Assembly: GCA_023525715.1 (NCBI GenBank)
Contig: CM042011.1
Location: 57,956,354-58,020,353, forward strand
Reading direction: 5' to 3'
DNA from: Cichorium intybus
Taxonomy: Eukaryota > Streptophyta > Magnoliopsida > Asterales > Asteraceae
DNA: 64,000 bases
The notes beneath the pieces are model-generated. The model saw only the letters and a list, made by a program, of their open reading frames with translations, did no database searches and had not been told where the DNA came from. Below are positions 1 through 12,494 of this stretch, piece by piece (positions within the stretch are counted from its first letter, which is position 1; each line of letters opens with the position of its first letter). The translations under genes and the position numbers were made by a program.

Positions 1-37
1 ATGATTATATTGTAATGTAGTTTTCATTGTGTTTTAG

Positions 38-2770
38 AATTTTCAGATGAAAAAGAATCAGTTTTTAGTAATGATTTTGTATCTCCTGGTGGGACACCAT
101 ACTGGATACCAAGAACAGATGATCATATCAAGCCCAAAAAAGGAATTCAATATCCTTCATTAGAAGCTGTTGTGTCAATGTATAAGGAATATGCATTTCA
201 AGGAGGTTTTGATATAAGGAAAGGTTCTCTTAAGAAGACGACTTATGATGTGGTTACATCTCGTCATTTATTATGTAATCGGGAAGGGAAACCAAACACT
301 GGCAATGTGGATACTATGGATGTTCAAATGAAGAAAACTAAAAGAAGAAAAGATTTACATAGAACTGAATGTAAGGCCCACATTGTTTTTAAGATCATAC
401 CTGGTGGTCAAGGTTACTATGTGTATGACTTTGTTGAGATACATAACCATAGATTGATTAGTAAAGCAAATATGCATCTATCACGGGCTAGTAGAGAACT
501 GGATTTTTCACAGAAAAGTTATGTTTATAACATGACAAAACAGAATGATGGAGGAGGTAAGGCATATAGATTAATGACTGGCATACAAGGTGGGTGTTCA
601 AGTCGTGGTGGTTTGGCTATTGATTACAAGAATTATATGCGCAACCTTAATTGTTTCATTGCGGGTAGTGATTCTCAAATGATTGTGAATTTGATGGAGG
701 ATAGAGTAAAATATTCTCCAAACTTTTCATTTGAATATAGGGTTGAAGACAAGCAATTGAATGCATTGTTTTGGGCTGATGAGACTGCAAAATACAACTA
801 TCGGGAGTTTGGTGATGTAGTCTCATTCGATGCAACTTTTGATACAAACAGGTTAGCTTTTTTGGTGTGTTATTGTGTTGGTTTTATTTTCTGATTTGAT
901 ATTGTAATTTATATAATTCTTTGGGAATATTATATTGAATATTGTGGTGCTGATGTGTTATTTTATTGTTTATAGGTACCATATGGTATTCGTACCATTC
1001 ACAGGGTTAGACAATCATAAAAAGTGTGTCACATTTGGTGCGAGGTTGCTTAGTAGGGAGGACACGGATTCGTATGTATGGTTACTTACATGTTTCAGAA
1101 AATCGTTTTCTAAACATCCAAGTATTTTGTTGTCTGATCAAGATTCAGCTATGAAAAAAGCAATTGAACAAGTTTTTCCTGAGTCGCATCATCGGTTATG
1201 TATGTGGCATATAACTACAAAGTTGGGATATAAGGTGAGGTTTTTTAATATATTTTTTCATGTCATTCTCAAAGAATTTTGTAAAAATTAAATTTGGTTT
1301 TGTGTTTACAGGGGGTTTTTATTCTTAGCATATGAGTTGCCATTCTCTGAGAATGGTTTTGTTAACTTTGATCTGTCTGAGTCATTCTCAGAGAATGTTT
1401 TACATGTTATATGTTTTAATTGAAATAACTACGTTTATATTTTAAATTCTTTATAGGTCCCTGTAGAAGTTTTTAATAACAAATAGTTCAAGGATCGATT
1501 TAATGCTTTGATTTGGAATTCTAAGTTACATGCTTCAGAATTTGAAGATGGATGGCAGGCCATGATTAATCAGTTTAAACTATCTGACAACAAGTGGTTG
1601 AAGAAGATGTACGGTATGCGTAGGTGTTGGATACCAGCGTTCTTTAGGGATGTTCCTATGTCTGGGTTAATGAGGACAACCTCATTTTCTGAAAGTCAAA
1701 ATTGGTCTTTTCAAAATTCTACACTTTTCGGGTCATATCTTCTTAATTTTATGATGACATTTGATTCTTTTATGGAGAGACAAAGGCATAACCAGAACTT
1801 GGCTGATTTTAATACTTCTTCAAAATATCCAAGAATGGTGACATGTCTCCCGTATGAAAGGCATGCTGCAAAAGTGTATACAAGGAAAGTCTTTTACCAA
1901 GTGCAGGAGGAGTTGTGTCAATCTCAGAATACTTGTTTGATTAGGAGCTTCAACTTGGATGAAGATGTTGAGAACTACGATGTCCTTGAGAAGAAGAATA
2001 ATGTTACTTTAAAGAAAGTGTTAAATGAAGATAACAACCCAACCGTTGAAGAATATCATTATGATTCTTTGTATAAGGATTCTTCATATAAGGTATGTTA
2101 ACTTATATTGTATTCATATGATTTGATTTTGTAATTTTCATCTTTATCTAATTCGTTTTTTGTTGAATTATTGTCAGGTGAAGCATTTAAAGAAGGATCA
2201 ATTTTTGTCATGTGAGTGTATGAAGTTTCAACATTATGGGTTGTTATGCAGGCACATTTTTGTGTTATGAAGTTTTGTGAATATGAGGAAATTCCCAATT
2301 AGTATATATGTAGGCGATGGTGCAAAGATGTTATTCCTTCAGAATTATTGAGGCGGCGGTTCAAAACTTCACACACCGATGGCGATGTTGACCGGACAGC
2401 CATTGACATATTTTCCATGGTTGATCATTGTGTCAATGTGTTAAGTAAAGATTCTGTGAAGCTATGTGAGTACCTTGAAGAACAGAAGAAACTTAAAGCT
2501 ACATTTTGTGAAAGTCTATCTAATCAAGGAGATTTGAGCAGGAAAGCGGAGTATGAGCAGATTTTAGGTGTTTCACTTCCTGATGAAGTTGAAATTGAGA
2601 ATCCTTCGGATATTAGAAATAAAGGATCTGGCACAAGAGGTAAAAGGCTGAAGAGTAAATCTGAAATTTTGGGTGAAGCATCTTCAAAACCAAAAAGATT
2701 GTGTAATTGTTGCAAGAAAATGGTTCACCATGACAAAAGAAATTGTCCTGATAAACCAAAACCATTGTAG
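38..2770 (+). pseudogene. FAR1/FHY3-related (FRS-like, MULE transposase-derived) gene, broken
   Basis: FAR1/FHY3 proteins descend from Mutator-like transposases and act in the nucleus as DNA-binding regulators. Exons read from GT/AG sites: about 38-851, 976-1234, 1457-2092, 2178-2770; the first visible exon is entered from an upstream exon outside the window. In order the product shows a FAR1 DNA-binding region (GTPYWIP, ..YAFQGGFDIRKG.., CNREG), the start of the MULE transposase domain (VSFDATFDTNR), its continuation (PFTGLDNHKK, LLSDQDSAMKKAI, HHRLCMWHI), a SWIM zinc finger (CEC then CRH, about 2205-2262) and a C-terminal CCHC-like cluster (CNCCKKMVHHDKRNC). Breaks seen: an in-frame TAG at 1484-1486, a one-base shift just after the SWIM finger near 2262-2270, and a TAG at 2300-2302 in the realigned frame. 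Family identity is secure. Whether it is a domesticated gene or the transposase of a MULE is open; the flanking palindromes and the converging second gene favour a transposon. Confidence 0.85.
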
Positions 2771-5482
2771 TTATTATGTTTTTATTGCATTCTCAGAGAA
2801 TTGAAATCAATTTGTTATTTGTTTCAGTGTTTCCTGTAAACCACAGTTCTTATAATTCCATTCTCATAGAATTGGTAGCAATTAATTTTGTGTTTACTGT
2901 TTTCTATTTCAAGGTTTTTTGTATTTTTTATGCTATTCTCAGAGAATGACATATATTAAAATTGAATTATGGTTTCCTGTTAACATGTTTGCTTGATTTT
3001 ACTAATTTTTACAACCCATTCTTAGAGAATATTTGCTTAACAGGAATATGTACAACAACACATTTTTTATTTCATAACATAGTAGTACATATTCATTAAT
3101 AGTTCAGAAGAAACGATAATTTATTTGAATGGTACACATTCACCATTCAACGTTTATAGTACATCCATTGGGTGGTTATTTCATCGAAAGCACATTCCTG
3201 GTGAAGCCTAAGTTTGTTTCGAGGGAATGAATATAGCTCATTCCCTCGGTCAAACTGTATTATATACCGATCATTTTCTTGTCGGATGTACCTGCCAACC
3301 CACCATCCTGCATTTCATTATCAGAAAATGATATATTCATATGGCAGATAATGTGGTTTACCAATATAACATTGATTGGTCCTGTGTAGTAGGAGTTAGG
3401 ATCATCCCTTTTCCAAAGTTCTTTTCCTGATTTCAAGCTTTGCATTATGTACTCGCACCAATAAATTTTTGAATAGTCATCCAGTAAGACTAATTTTTCC
3501 ATTGGTTTGATAAGGCTTGTACCCATCAACATCGACTCCACAAACGTGTTGATAAACAAACATAAAAAGTTCAACCGGAATAGTTGATTATCTATGTTTG
3601 TTGATGTAATCAACTCAAGATATGCGGTGTTTGAGTACCTTTTTTCAGGGAATTGTGCTTTCCAGTCCGTGAACAGCTTATCTTGTGGGTCACAAGATGG
3701 TAATGTGTTTAGATCCACCCCTTCTTTTGCAACTCCAAGAATGTCATGTATTAGGTCTTTTGTAATTTCTAGTGCGCCATTCTCCAACACTAGTCTATTT
3801 GATGATGGGTCATAGTTGTCTAAAAGGTAGTAGGTTAAATTTGTTGGTAACTCTCCTAAGTCTATTTCTAATAAACTACCTAGACCCATTCTCTTGACAG
3901 CCTCTTTTTGCATTGTAGACAATGACTTTATAGCTGTTGTAAATTTCAGGGGTGTCATTCTTGTTTTAAGTTTTCTATACTTGCTTTCTAATTCTTTGTC
4001 CGAATCTTCATCTTCTACTATTTCTGTTTTGTCCTTCGTTTATCTTTCCCGTCTTTATGTTCCAAACTTTTCCTTTTTTTGCTTTCTTTCTCTTTCTCTT
4101 TCAGAATCCTTTTACCCTTCTGCTTATTCTCCTTTGACTTCTTTTCCTTGTTTTCCTTCTTACTTTTGGGCTTTGAGCTAGAAATTTCAATCACTTTTCT
4201 TTTTTCTTTGATGTTGTCACTTTTTTTTCTTTGTTGATGCTGCTTATTTTCCTGAAATTAGGGTAACATAGTTCATATTACAATGGTAATAAACATATTA
4301 TCTGAGAATACATATGTAATTGCAAGGCATTCTCAGTGAATAATATATGTTAATGTAACTTTAAGGTAGCATAAGACTAAGACTCATTAAAAGTAATACC
4401 TTATGTGAATGTGCTCTACTACATTCTCAGAGAATGCAATTATTTTAGTTTATTCTCTGAGAATGCAATTTTTTATACAAAATGTGTATTCTCACTGTCA
4501 CATTTTAGTGTATTCTCTTAGAATACACTATAATTTTATTGTATTCTCTGAGAATAACACTCATTACCAATAATAGATTATGTGCATGTGCTGTACTACA
4601 TTCTCAGAGACTGCTTTTTGTTTGACTCTAGTTGAAGTTTAGTGTACTACATTCTCAGGGAATGAAATTATTTGATTCTCTTAGTGCGTATTCTCTGAGA
4701 ATGTCATTGATTTTATAACAATGTACTTTAGCTGACAATTCCCCTGCTAAATTACATTGTTATAGAACATAATTTAGTTCATTGTTATATAAATAAATGA
4801 AATTCTCAGAGAATACCTACCCATAATTTCATTTTTGCTACACATATACTTTAGATTCTCAGAGAAATTAAGTTTTTAAGTTTTCTATAGTAACTGTCAA
4901 ATGTTTATACATCGACTGATAACTTGCATTTCACAGTAACTGGGAAATGTATATATACATATACATTAAATTCTCAGAGATTCTACAGTAACTTGCATTA
5001 AGTTTTCTATAGTACTGTGAAATTAAGTTTTTAAGTTTTCTATAGTAACTGTGAAATGTTTATAACATTATACTTTAGATTCTCTGATAACTTGCATTTC
5101 ACAGTAACTGTGAAATGTTTATATAAAAAATTTTTACACATATACATTAGATTCTCAGATATTCTAACATATGTTTGACAAAATCTCTCAAAGTTATTAC
5201 ATTCTCATAGAATGCATAGTCAGTTAATGTTAGATTTCACGCATGAATATATTAGTATTCTCTGAGAATCAGAGTTTTTGCAATTTATTACATTCTCAGA
5301 GAATGTCATGTTTGTTTTGCAATTCTTTTCACATTTTGTTTATTCTCATAGAATATAATGTTTACAATTATTTCTCAAACCAAATTGTATATTCTATGAG
5401 AATACACAACATTAAAACGACATTCATTTGATTATTCATGAAAACCCCCTGTTCAATATGCTTGTCAATTCTCTGAGAATGA
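1341..5482. repeat. Dispersed 15-bp palindrome CATTCTCWGAGAATG
   Basis: A short palindrome with a central A or T recurs about 25 times. Perfect or near-perfect copies lie at 1341-1355, 1383-1397, 2789-2802, 2935-2948, 3017-3030, 4422-4436, 4451-4465, 4542-4556, 4650-4664, 4689-4703, 4801-4815, 5201-5215, 5291-5305 and 5468-5482, with many half or one-mismatch copies between 4300 and 5480. All are in introns or spacer: none falls in the FAR1-like exons or in the coding block at 3260-3958. I saw none elsewhere in the window. Confidence 0.85.
3260..4251 (-). pseudogene. Plant-mobile-domain/DUF1985-like protein typical of MULE-borne Ulp1-type genes, frameshifted
   Basis: Read on the minus strand, 3958-3260 encodes about 232 residues that begin TPLKFTTAIKSLS and include MGLGSLLEIDLGELP, ALEITKDLIHDILGV and FLCLFINTFVESMLMG. 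This pattern resembles the N-terminal domain of large plant proteins often carried by MULEs together with Ulp1-like protease domains. Upstream, 4251-4036 reads as a very lysine-rich low-complexity segment, entered after an acceptor-like ATTTCAG, and joins the domain only if one base is gained or lost near 4035-4040. The frame ends at a stop shortly after KKMIGI, so any protease part is missing. The gene converges on the FAR1-like gene with about 490 bp between the two 3' ends. The family name is tentative; function unknown. Confidence 0.5.
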
Positions 5483-5668
5483 AGAATGTCTTTTAAACTG
5501 TATTATTTGAACTACATAACTTTCAATTTTCCAAAAATTCTTACGACATTACCCATTTATCATAAACCCTAGTTTTATATTTTGTATACTTCATCGTTTT
5601 TATCAAAGAATGAGGTTAATTACAAGTCCATTTTTCTTAGTGAAACAAGTAATACACGTAAACAGTAC

Positions 5669-5954
5669 CTGGAAATGGTTCAACAAAGTCATCATCGAAA
5701 TCGTCATCTGTAATTGGATTTTCCATAGTGTTTTTGAACTTGAACTGTGTATTCTCATTTAATCGGTGGCTAGTTCTTCTTTTTGACATATTTCCCTTCG
5801 AAATGCTCGTCTCTTTGAAGTTATTCGTATGTGATTGTACCATAATTTCAGAGAATACGGTGGTGTAAGTAATGATCGGCGATTTTGGGGGGGTTTTTAG
5901 GATTGTGATTCTCTGTGTAAGTTGGGATTTGATGTGATCGTGCCCGTGATACAT
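5669..5954 (-). CDS. Possible 5' exon of the minus-strand gene
   Basis: An open stretch on the minus strand encodes a basic then acidic segment (MSKRRTSHRLNEN..., ending DDDFDDDFVEPFPG) and runs into a donor-like CCAG/GTACTG at 5669/5668. It could be the first exon of the gene at 3260-4251, with a long palindrome-filled intron at 4252-5668. The phase at the most obvious donor does not match the obvious acceptor at 4251, so the link is tentative and decay of one site is possible. No domain recognised. Confidence 0.3.
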
Positions 5955-5959
5955 GCAAT

Positions 5960-6130
5960 ATTACCTTTTGAATTCGTTTTTTCCTTTTACTATTTTCCCC
6001 TTCAAGGATATAATTTAAAACACGCGCGTTGAATTTTTATGGTTTATTTACAAAATTGCCATTTTGATCTCAGCCATTCTTTTATTGAATCTAACGGCTT
6101 ATGTTATGTCTTACATTTGTACAGTAATTA
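5960..6130. other. Possible MULE terminal region with a CACGCGC site
   Basis: Just upstream of the minus-strand gene lies AT-rich DNA with phrases common in plant MULE ends (ACAAAATTGCCATTTT, TTGAATCTAACGGCTTA). At 6021-6027 is CACGCGC, the published core binding site of FHY3/FAR1. The opposite terminus would lie left of the window, so the inverted repeat cannot be confirmed here. Confidence 0.25.
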
Positions 6131-6144
6131 GTAATTTCATTTAA

Positions 6145-7345
<1,201 letters not shown>

Positions 7346-7412
7346 ACTCTATTTAGAAGTAATATTGTTTGAGAATCTTTATAAATGAAATTTCTGATTT
7401 CATATTTTAGGA

Positions 7413-7779
<367 letters not shown>

Positions 7780-7787
7780 TTTTAGGA

Positions 7788-10040
7788 CAAAAAAGTTGTC
7801 CTAAAATGACCTTTTCGCTATATGATCTGTGAAAGTGGCTTTTCTCAAAGTGGTTTTTCTCGGTCTATTTTTGCTCATAAAATAAATATGTCTGTCACAT
7901 GTACTAAGTTATGTGTTTGAGAATGTTTATGAATGAATTTTCAGATTTCATTTTTTTTTTTTGGTAAAAAGGGAAATCAAAAATTAAATAAAGTTTTTTA
8001 TACCTAAAACTGGCGGGCTCCGTTAATTTCATATTTTTCTGTCAAAATTATATAGACGTTATACTTATGATGATTTAGCAGATGATCTACGAACTTGACA
8101 AATATCATTTTTGAAATTTATGGCCATATCAAGTATCAACGATTGATTGATTTTTAATTATTGTTTAAAAGATAGTTAATAATGTGAGACGTATTTGTTT
8201 TTTTATATTTAAATTAATTTCTATATCATGAATGAATACATGTAATTATGTAGAAAAAAATACTCCAAAGATGTGCAAACGTTGAAAATCAACATTTCAA
8301 ATTAGTTATTCAAGAAAAATATACCAATAGATTAAAAACGTGATCATTAATTATAATTTTTTATTTAAGTTATATAGTAAAATAATAAATAGTAAGCAAC
8401 AAAGGAGCATTTTGCTATTTTTAGTTGAAGTGCGGTCCCACGTGAGAAAACGAGGGTAGTGAATAATGAGTTTATTTAAATAATACGGGTCACGTATGTT
8501 AGAGATAGAGCGTTGAGTTTCGCTGTGTTCTATACGTTAGTATTTTATATTTAACGAGTGGGACCCCGTGCTCCGCACGGGTTCGGAATGCTGGAGCACG
8601 GGACCGGATATATGTAAAAAAAAGAGCGTACTTTCTTTGGTTTGTTTATTATAGTGTTATACTTTCATTAATTTGTTTATTATAGCAATTTTCTAAAATA
8701 AATAACGCGTAAATGCAAGAAGTTAGAAAGTACTTTCATTGACTTTGATATTTTTCCTTATTAACTGTCAAAAAAGGTATAAATAAAAAAAGTTGTAAGA
8801 AAAGGACAATCAAACTGAATTCCTTCCACCAACCCTTAAGAACGGTGAAATTCATCAAAAACAAAATTTAAAGAAATCTGACGGAATGAAATCATGTCAA
8901 TTTCACAATGAAACACACAATGGAATGGAATTTCGAATTCCAGTTCCGCCGGAATCCACAAACCCAACCTGCCATCCAATTTGAAAATGGTATAAATCAG
9001 CACAGTAATAGTAGAAGATAATGATACCTGCCTGCCATCAGGACGACCATATTTTTCAAAATTCTCACGTGATAATTGGATCTGTTAAAGCCTGATAAGT
9101 CTTCGATATATATTCCACAAAATAATTATGCGAATCTGAAAAAAGAAAAGGAAATTTGTCACCATTCACCAATAGACATAAAGTGTAAGAATCCAAACAA
9201 TTGGTCAAAAAAGTCAACGTGGTTTAGGATTTTTATCTGAATGGAAAGCCTCCTGTACACCTTTTCAATTTAGTAAGTTGCTATAAGAAACAATTAAATG
9301 AAAGTAAGTTGCTATAACAAACAATTAAATGAAAGTAAGATTCAATAATAAACATTTAAGAGAAAGTAAATTGCTATAAAAACAAAGAAGTATAAGCAGG
9401 GGCAAAACCATCCAAAGAGAAACAAAGCACCAGAAAAACCAATGAAAACCCCAGAGCATCAAAACTAACAGAACTCCCAAGATGCAATGTAAAGAACGCC
9501 TGCTAAGACACTCAGGAACAACAGCCAAAGCGCCCAGGAACAACATCGCAGTGGGTTCTCTCAACATTGCAGGTTGCAAATATATTATATAACTAATCAG
9601 CTTCTATTATCCTAACAAATAATTAGAACTACAAGATAGCAAATCTCTAATTAACTTAATTGTATGTATAAATCAATCTAACACTTACCGATATGAAATA
9701 GTCCGATCTCCGTCTCTCCGGCATCGTCTTTTGTTAACAATTTTAAAAATATTTATCTTAGTCAATTTTAAGATTCTTTCAACCATATAAAAAATATATT
9801 AAACTTATAAAACATTCAAAATTTTGTGAGCTTATGTATATTCGTGAATTCGAGACAAAAAGCTCTAATGTATTTTTGTCATAAAAGGCTTCTTCATGTT
9901 AGAAAAAGTAGTCTCGCTAATTTGCAAAAAATTTTCCACAGAAAGGTGGTTATTTTGTGTTAAAAGATGAAAAGGTGATCACGTGGCCCATGGGTATATT
10001 TGACATACAAATTTGTCGACCAAATTTGCAAGTTATTTAA
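7788..10040. other. No recognisable gene; AT-rich, one short hairpin
   Basis: No protein family is recognisable on either strand. At 8565-8602 the 10-bp arms CCCGTGCTCC and GGAGCACGGG could form a hairpin with an 18-base loop. A minus-strand open frame near 9325-9579 gives a hydrophobic peptide with no resemblance I can name. Imperfect GGAATGGAATT blocks near 8815-8950 may be MITE debris. Confidence 0.5.
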
Positions 10041-10048
10041 TTACTTAC

Positions 10049-10639
10049 CCTCCATCAACAATCTCGTCAAGGCATAAAAACATCATATCTAAGTTCTCTA
10101 ACGCCTCCCTTTGGTCAATATTACCCCTGCATAAAAAAACTTGAGGTTGTTAAACCATGAAATGCCAAGTATTGGATATATCATATATGTAACATCTAAT
10201 TGAGCAACAATGCAGAAATTCTAAACAACCTAAGGAGAAGGGTAACTGCCTCAAAGAAGCCCTGCAGGACTGTGGCCAAATCCAATTCATTTTCATCATA
10301 ACCTCCGGTTACAAAGAAGTGCAAGTCTTGTATGAACTTATACACCAAGACATAATTCTCAAACATCACTATCTCCGCTGTTTAAATAAATACACCAAAA
10401 TGAGAAAGAAATCATGTTGATTTGATGTAGGTGAAAGCATCTTGGCAAGAGTTGTGAATGATGGAAGTTACAATCCGTACCTTCAGTCCTTGCATTAGTC
10501 TTTAGTGTTTTACTAAAGATGAGCTTTCAAATGCTAATTTGTCACTGTTGGTTGGCCATTCATATGTATAATATTTTACTGCCACACGCCTTCCTTTAGA
10601 GTCCAGAAGGAGGATGTGCTTAATAATAGGGCATACATC
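10049..10639 (-). pseudogene. Coatomer subunit zeta (COPI) gene fragment
   Basis: COPI zeta is a small subunit of the coat on Golgi-derived vesicles. Three minus-strand exons with intact GT/AG borders are visible: 10639-10481 (DVCPIIKHILLLDSKGRR, VKYYTYEWPTNSDK), 10377-10230 (EIVMFENYVLVYKFIQDLHF, TGGYDENELDLATVLQGFF) and 10126-10049 (NIDQREALENLDMM, CLDEIVDGG). They cover the longin-like core in the correct order. The first of these exons holds a one-base shift near 10510-10530 before the KTNARTE-like end, and the last exons (through the C-terminus) are not found. A short exon-like piece at 10796-10751 could be an upstream exon but is not recognisable. Retained introns rule out a processed retrocopy; it is a genomic or transposon-captured fragment. 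Confidence 0.85.
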
Positions 10640-11087
10640 CTATAAAACACTCAATTAGGAACTTTTAGACCGAAACACATAGAAAGCAATAAAATTGGGT
10701 GGTTGGGAGAGATGCGAGAGAAGCTTAATCGGGTTAAGAGGGATAAGTTACCTTCACCACATCCACTCTAATTCCAATCCTTGCTACACCAGTAACCTGA
10801 AAAGAGAAACAAAAACCATAGAATGATCATTTTCCCAAAATTAAAGATGAAGGCGGTGAACAGATTCAAGTAACGCGCCAAAAAAACGACGACGTACAGC
10901 TCCTGCGTCTTCAGCGAACTACCTATCGTAAGTAATCGGTATTACTTCGGTGGCAATTCCATTCTAAGCCCGGATGTGAAAGTCAGAAAAAAAATTGGAA
11001 CTACAATGCTATAAAAGATTTTGTTAAAATTCCATTTTTGCCCTTACCATCTTCATATTTAACAAAATTATAATAAAATTTAAAAAA

Positions 11088-11916
11088 ATACCATAGAAAA
11101 TGATACTCTGTAATATGGAAAAGCTGTTGGTATAAACCTCTCATATTCATTGTGTCTGAAAAGGCGAACTGGAATCTGAAAGTGTACATATCAAATTATC
11201 AATCACATTGTAAGCATATTTTTTTTACTTAATGGGTGCAAAAAAAATAAAAAAGGTAATTAATTATTTAGTAATTTACCTGTTTTGCAAGTGACAAGCT
11301 AGTGTACCAAAGCCTTTGATATTCAACTTTAAATTGGAAAACACCTTACACATCTGGCACCTTAAAGGATGCAAGATATAAACCCTGGAAATAAAATTAA
11401 AAAAAAAATTAGAAAAGTTAAAAACCTTGAAGAAAGATAAATTATGAAATTGAATAAAAAATTAAAAACCTTTTTATCGGTGGACATTGTCTTCAATACG
11501 TAGGGACTCATCATGTAAAATTGGACTTGAACATCATTTGCAACATATGGTTCCCAATTTGATCCAAACCATTCATAGATTTCTACCAAATATTCCTGAA
11601 AAATATCAAAGGTTTTTGGAAGGGTATTTCAGTCATTCATAAAAAATATATATAAAAAATTACCAGCTCATCATTGATCCTGTAACTGGCAGGTTCATCA
11701 GTCTGACCAACTCTGTGGTGTTTAACATTCACAGCCTGTTCATATTTAAAAAAAAAAGATTCATAACGGTTTTTAATGAACTATACTTTATACATCAAAG
11801 GGTAATAATGTCCAAAGTAAAAACACGAAGAATATTCTACCTTCAAATAGCCTCTTTCATGGAAGACCCATTTACTAATTTCAGTAGCAAACAACCAAAT
11901 GGGTAATACTTGTTGA
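11088..11916 (-). pseudogene. OST48 (oligosaccharyltransferase 48-kDa subunit) 3' half, decayed
   Basis: OST48/DGL1 is an ER-membrane subunit of the N-glycosylation oligosaccharyltransferase. Minus-strand exons in family order: 11916-11841 (ATEISKWVFHERGYLK), 11735-11664 (AVNVKHHRVGQTDEPASYRI), 11595-11470 (VEIYEWFGSNWEPYVANDVQ then FYMMSPYVLKT), 11384-11280 (GLYLASFKVPDV, then FQFKVEYQRL) and 11175-11088 (IPVRLFRHNEYERFIPTAFP). A TAA at 11348-11346 interrupts the fourth exon, and the C-terminal transmembrane segment is degenerate. A weak match to the preceding exon may lie at 12229-12186. The N-terminal half is absent. It lies on the same strand as the coatomer fragment, 450 bp away, with introns kept. 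Confidence 0.85.
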
Positions 11917-12494
11917 CTGAATAAAGTTACTTTAAAAATAAGGGTTACCAACTGTGAAACGCAATTTCTCCACCCAATATCAATAAAATTGATTTGGATG
12001 GTCACCATAAATTGATTCCCCTTTATACCCTTTTCAACTTAACACTTTGTTAATGTATGAACTCTATGGAATTTAATCTAAACTATCTAATTGAAACAAC
12101 CGACGAACACAACAATTAAGAAAAGGCATTAACCTTTCTAAGAAACTGCAATACGATGGTATAAAAAAAGAGGATTGAAGACTAACCTTACAGACCAAAG
12201 GGCAGAAACTAAGAGCCACGAGGAATCCTGAAATCATTAAAAAGAACAACTATAAGTAGAATGATCAGTAAGAAAACAAATCAAAATCAAGCCTCACATA
12301 TTGGATTTCAGTTAACTGTATTATATATGCGTCTAAATTTTCAAAACTGCAAAATCAAAATAAAATCAAAGAATCAGTGTTTAGTACTTGCCAGATTCAT
12401 AAGCAAAAATTTGACATCTTTGGTCCCTGTTAGCAGCACTTGATGTCAAATTCTCTTCCCAACTCTGGTACCCCCCGTCATAACAGTACCTTTA

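Noticed and set aside
1341..5482. Heat-shock elements
   Set aside because: TTCTC-W-GAGAA looks similar, but the spacing of TTC and GAA does not fit the nTTCnnGAAn pattern.
9325..9579. Hydrophobic 84-codon frame on minus strand
   Set aside because: Considered as missing last exon of the coatomer zeta fragment, but the residues do not match that family's C-terminus.
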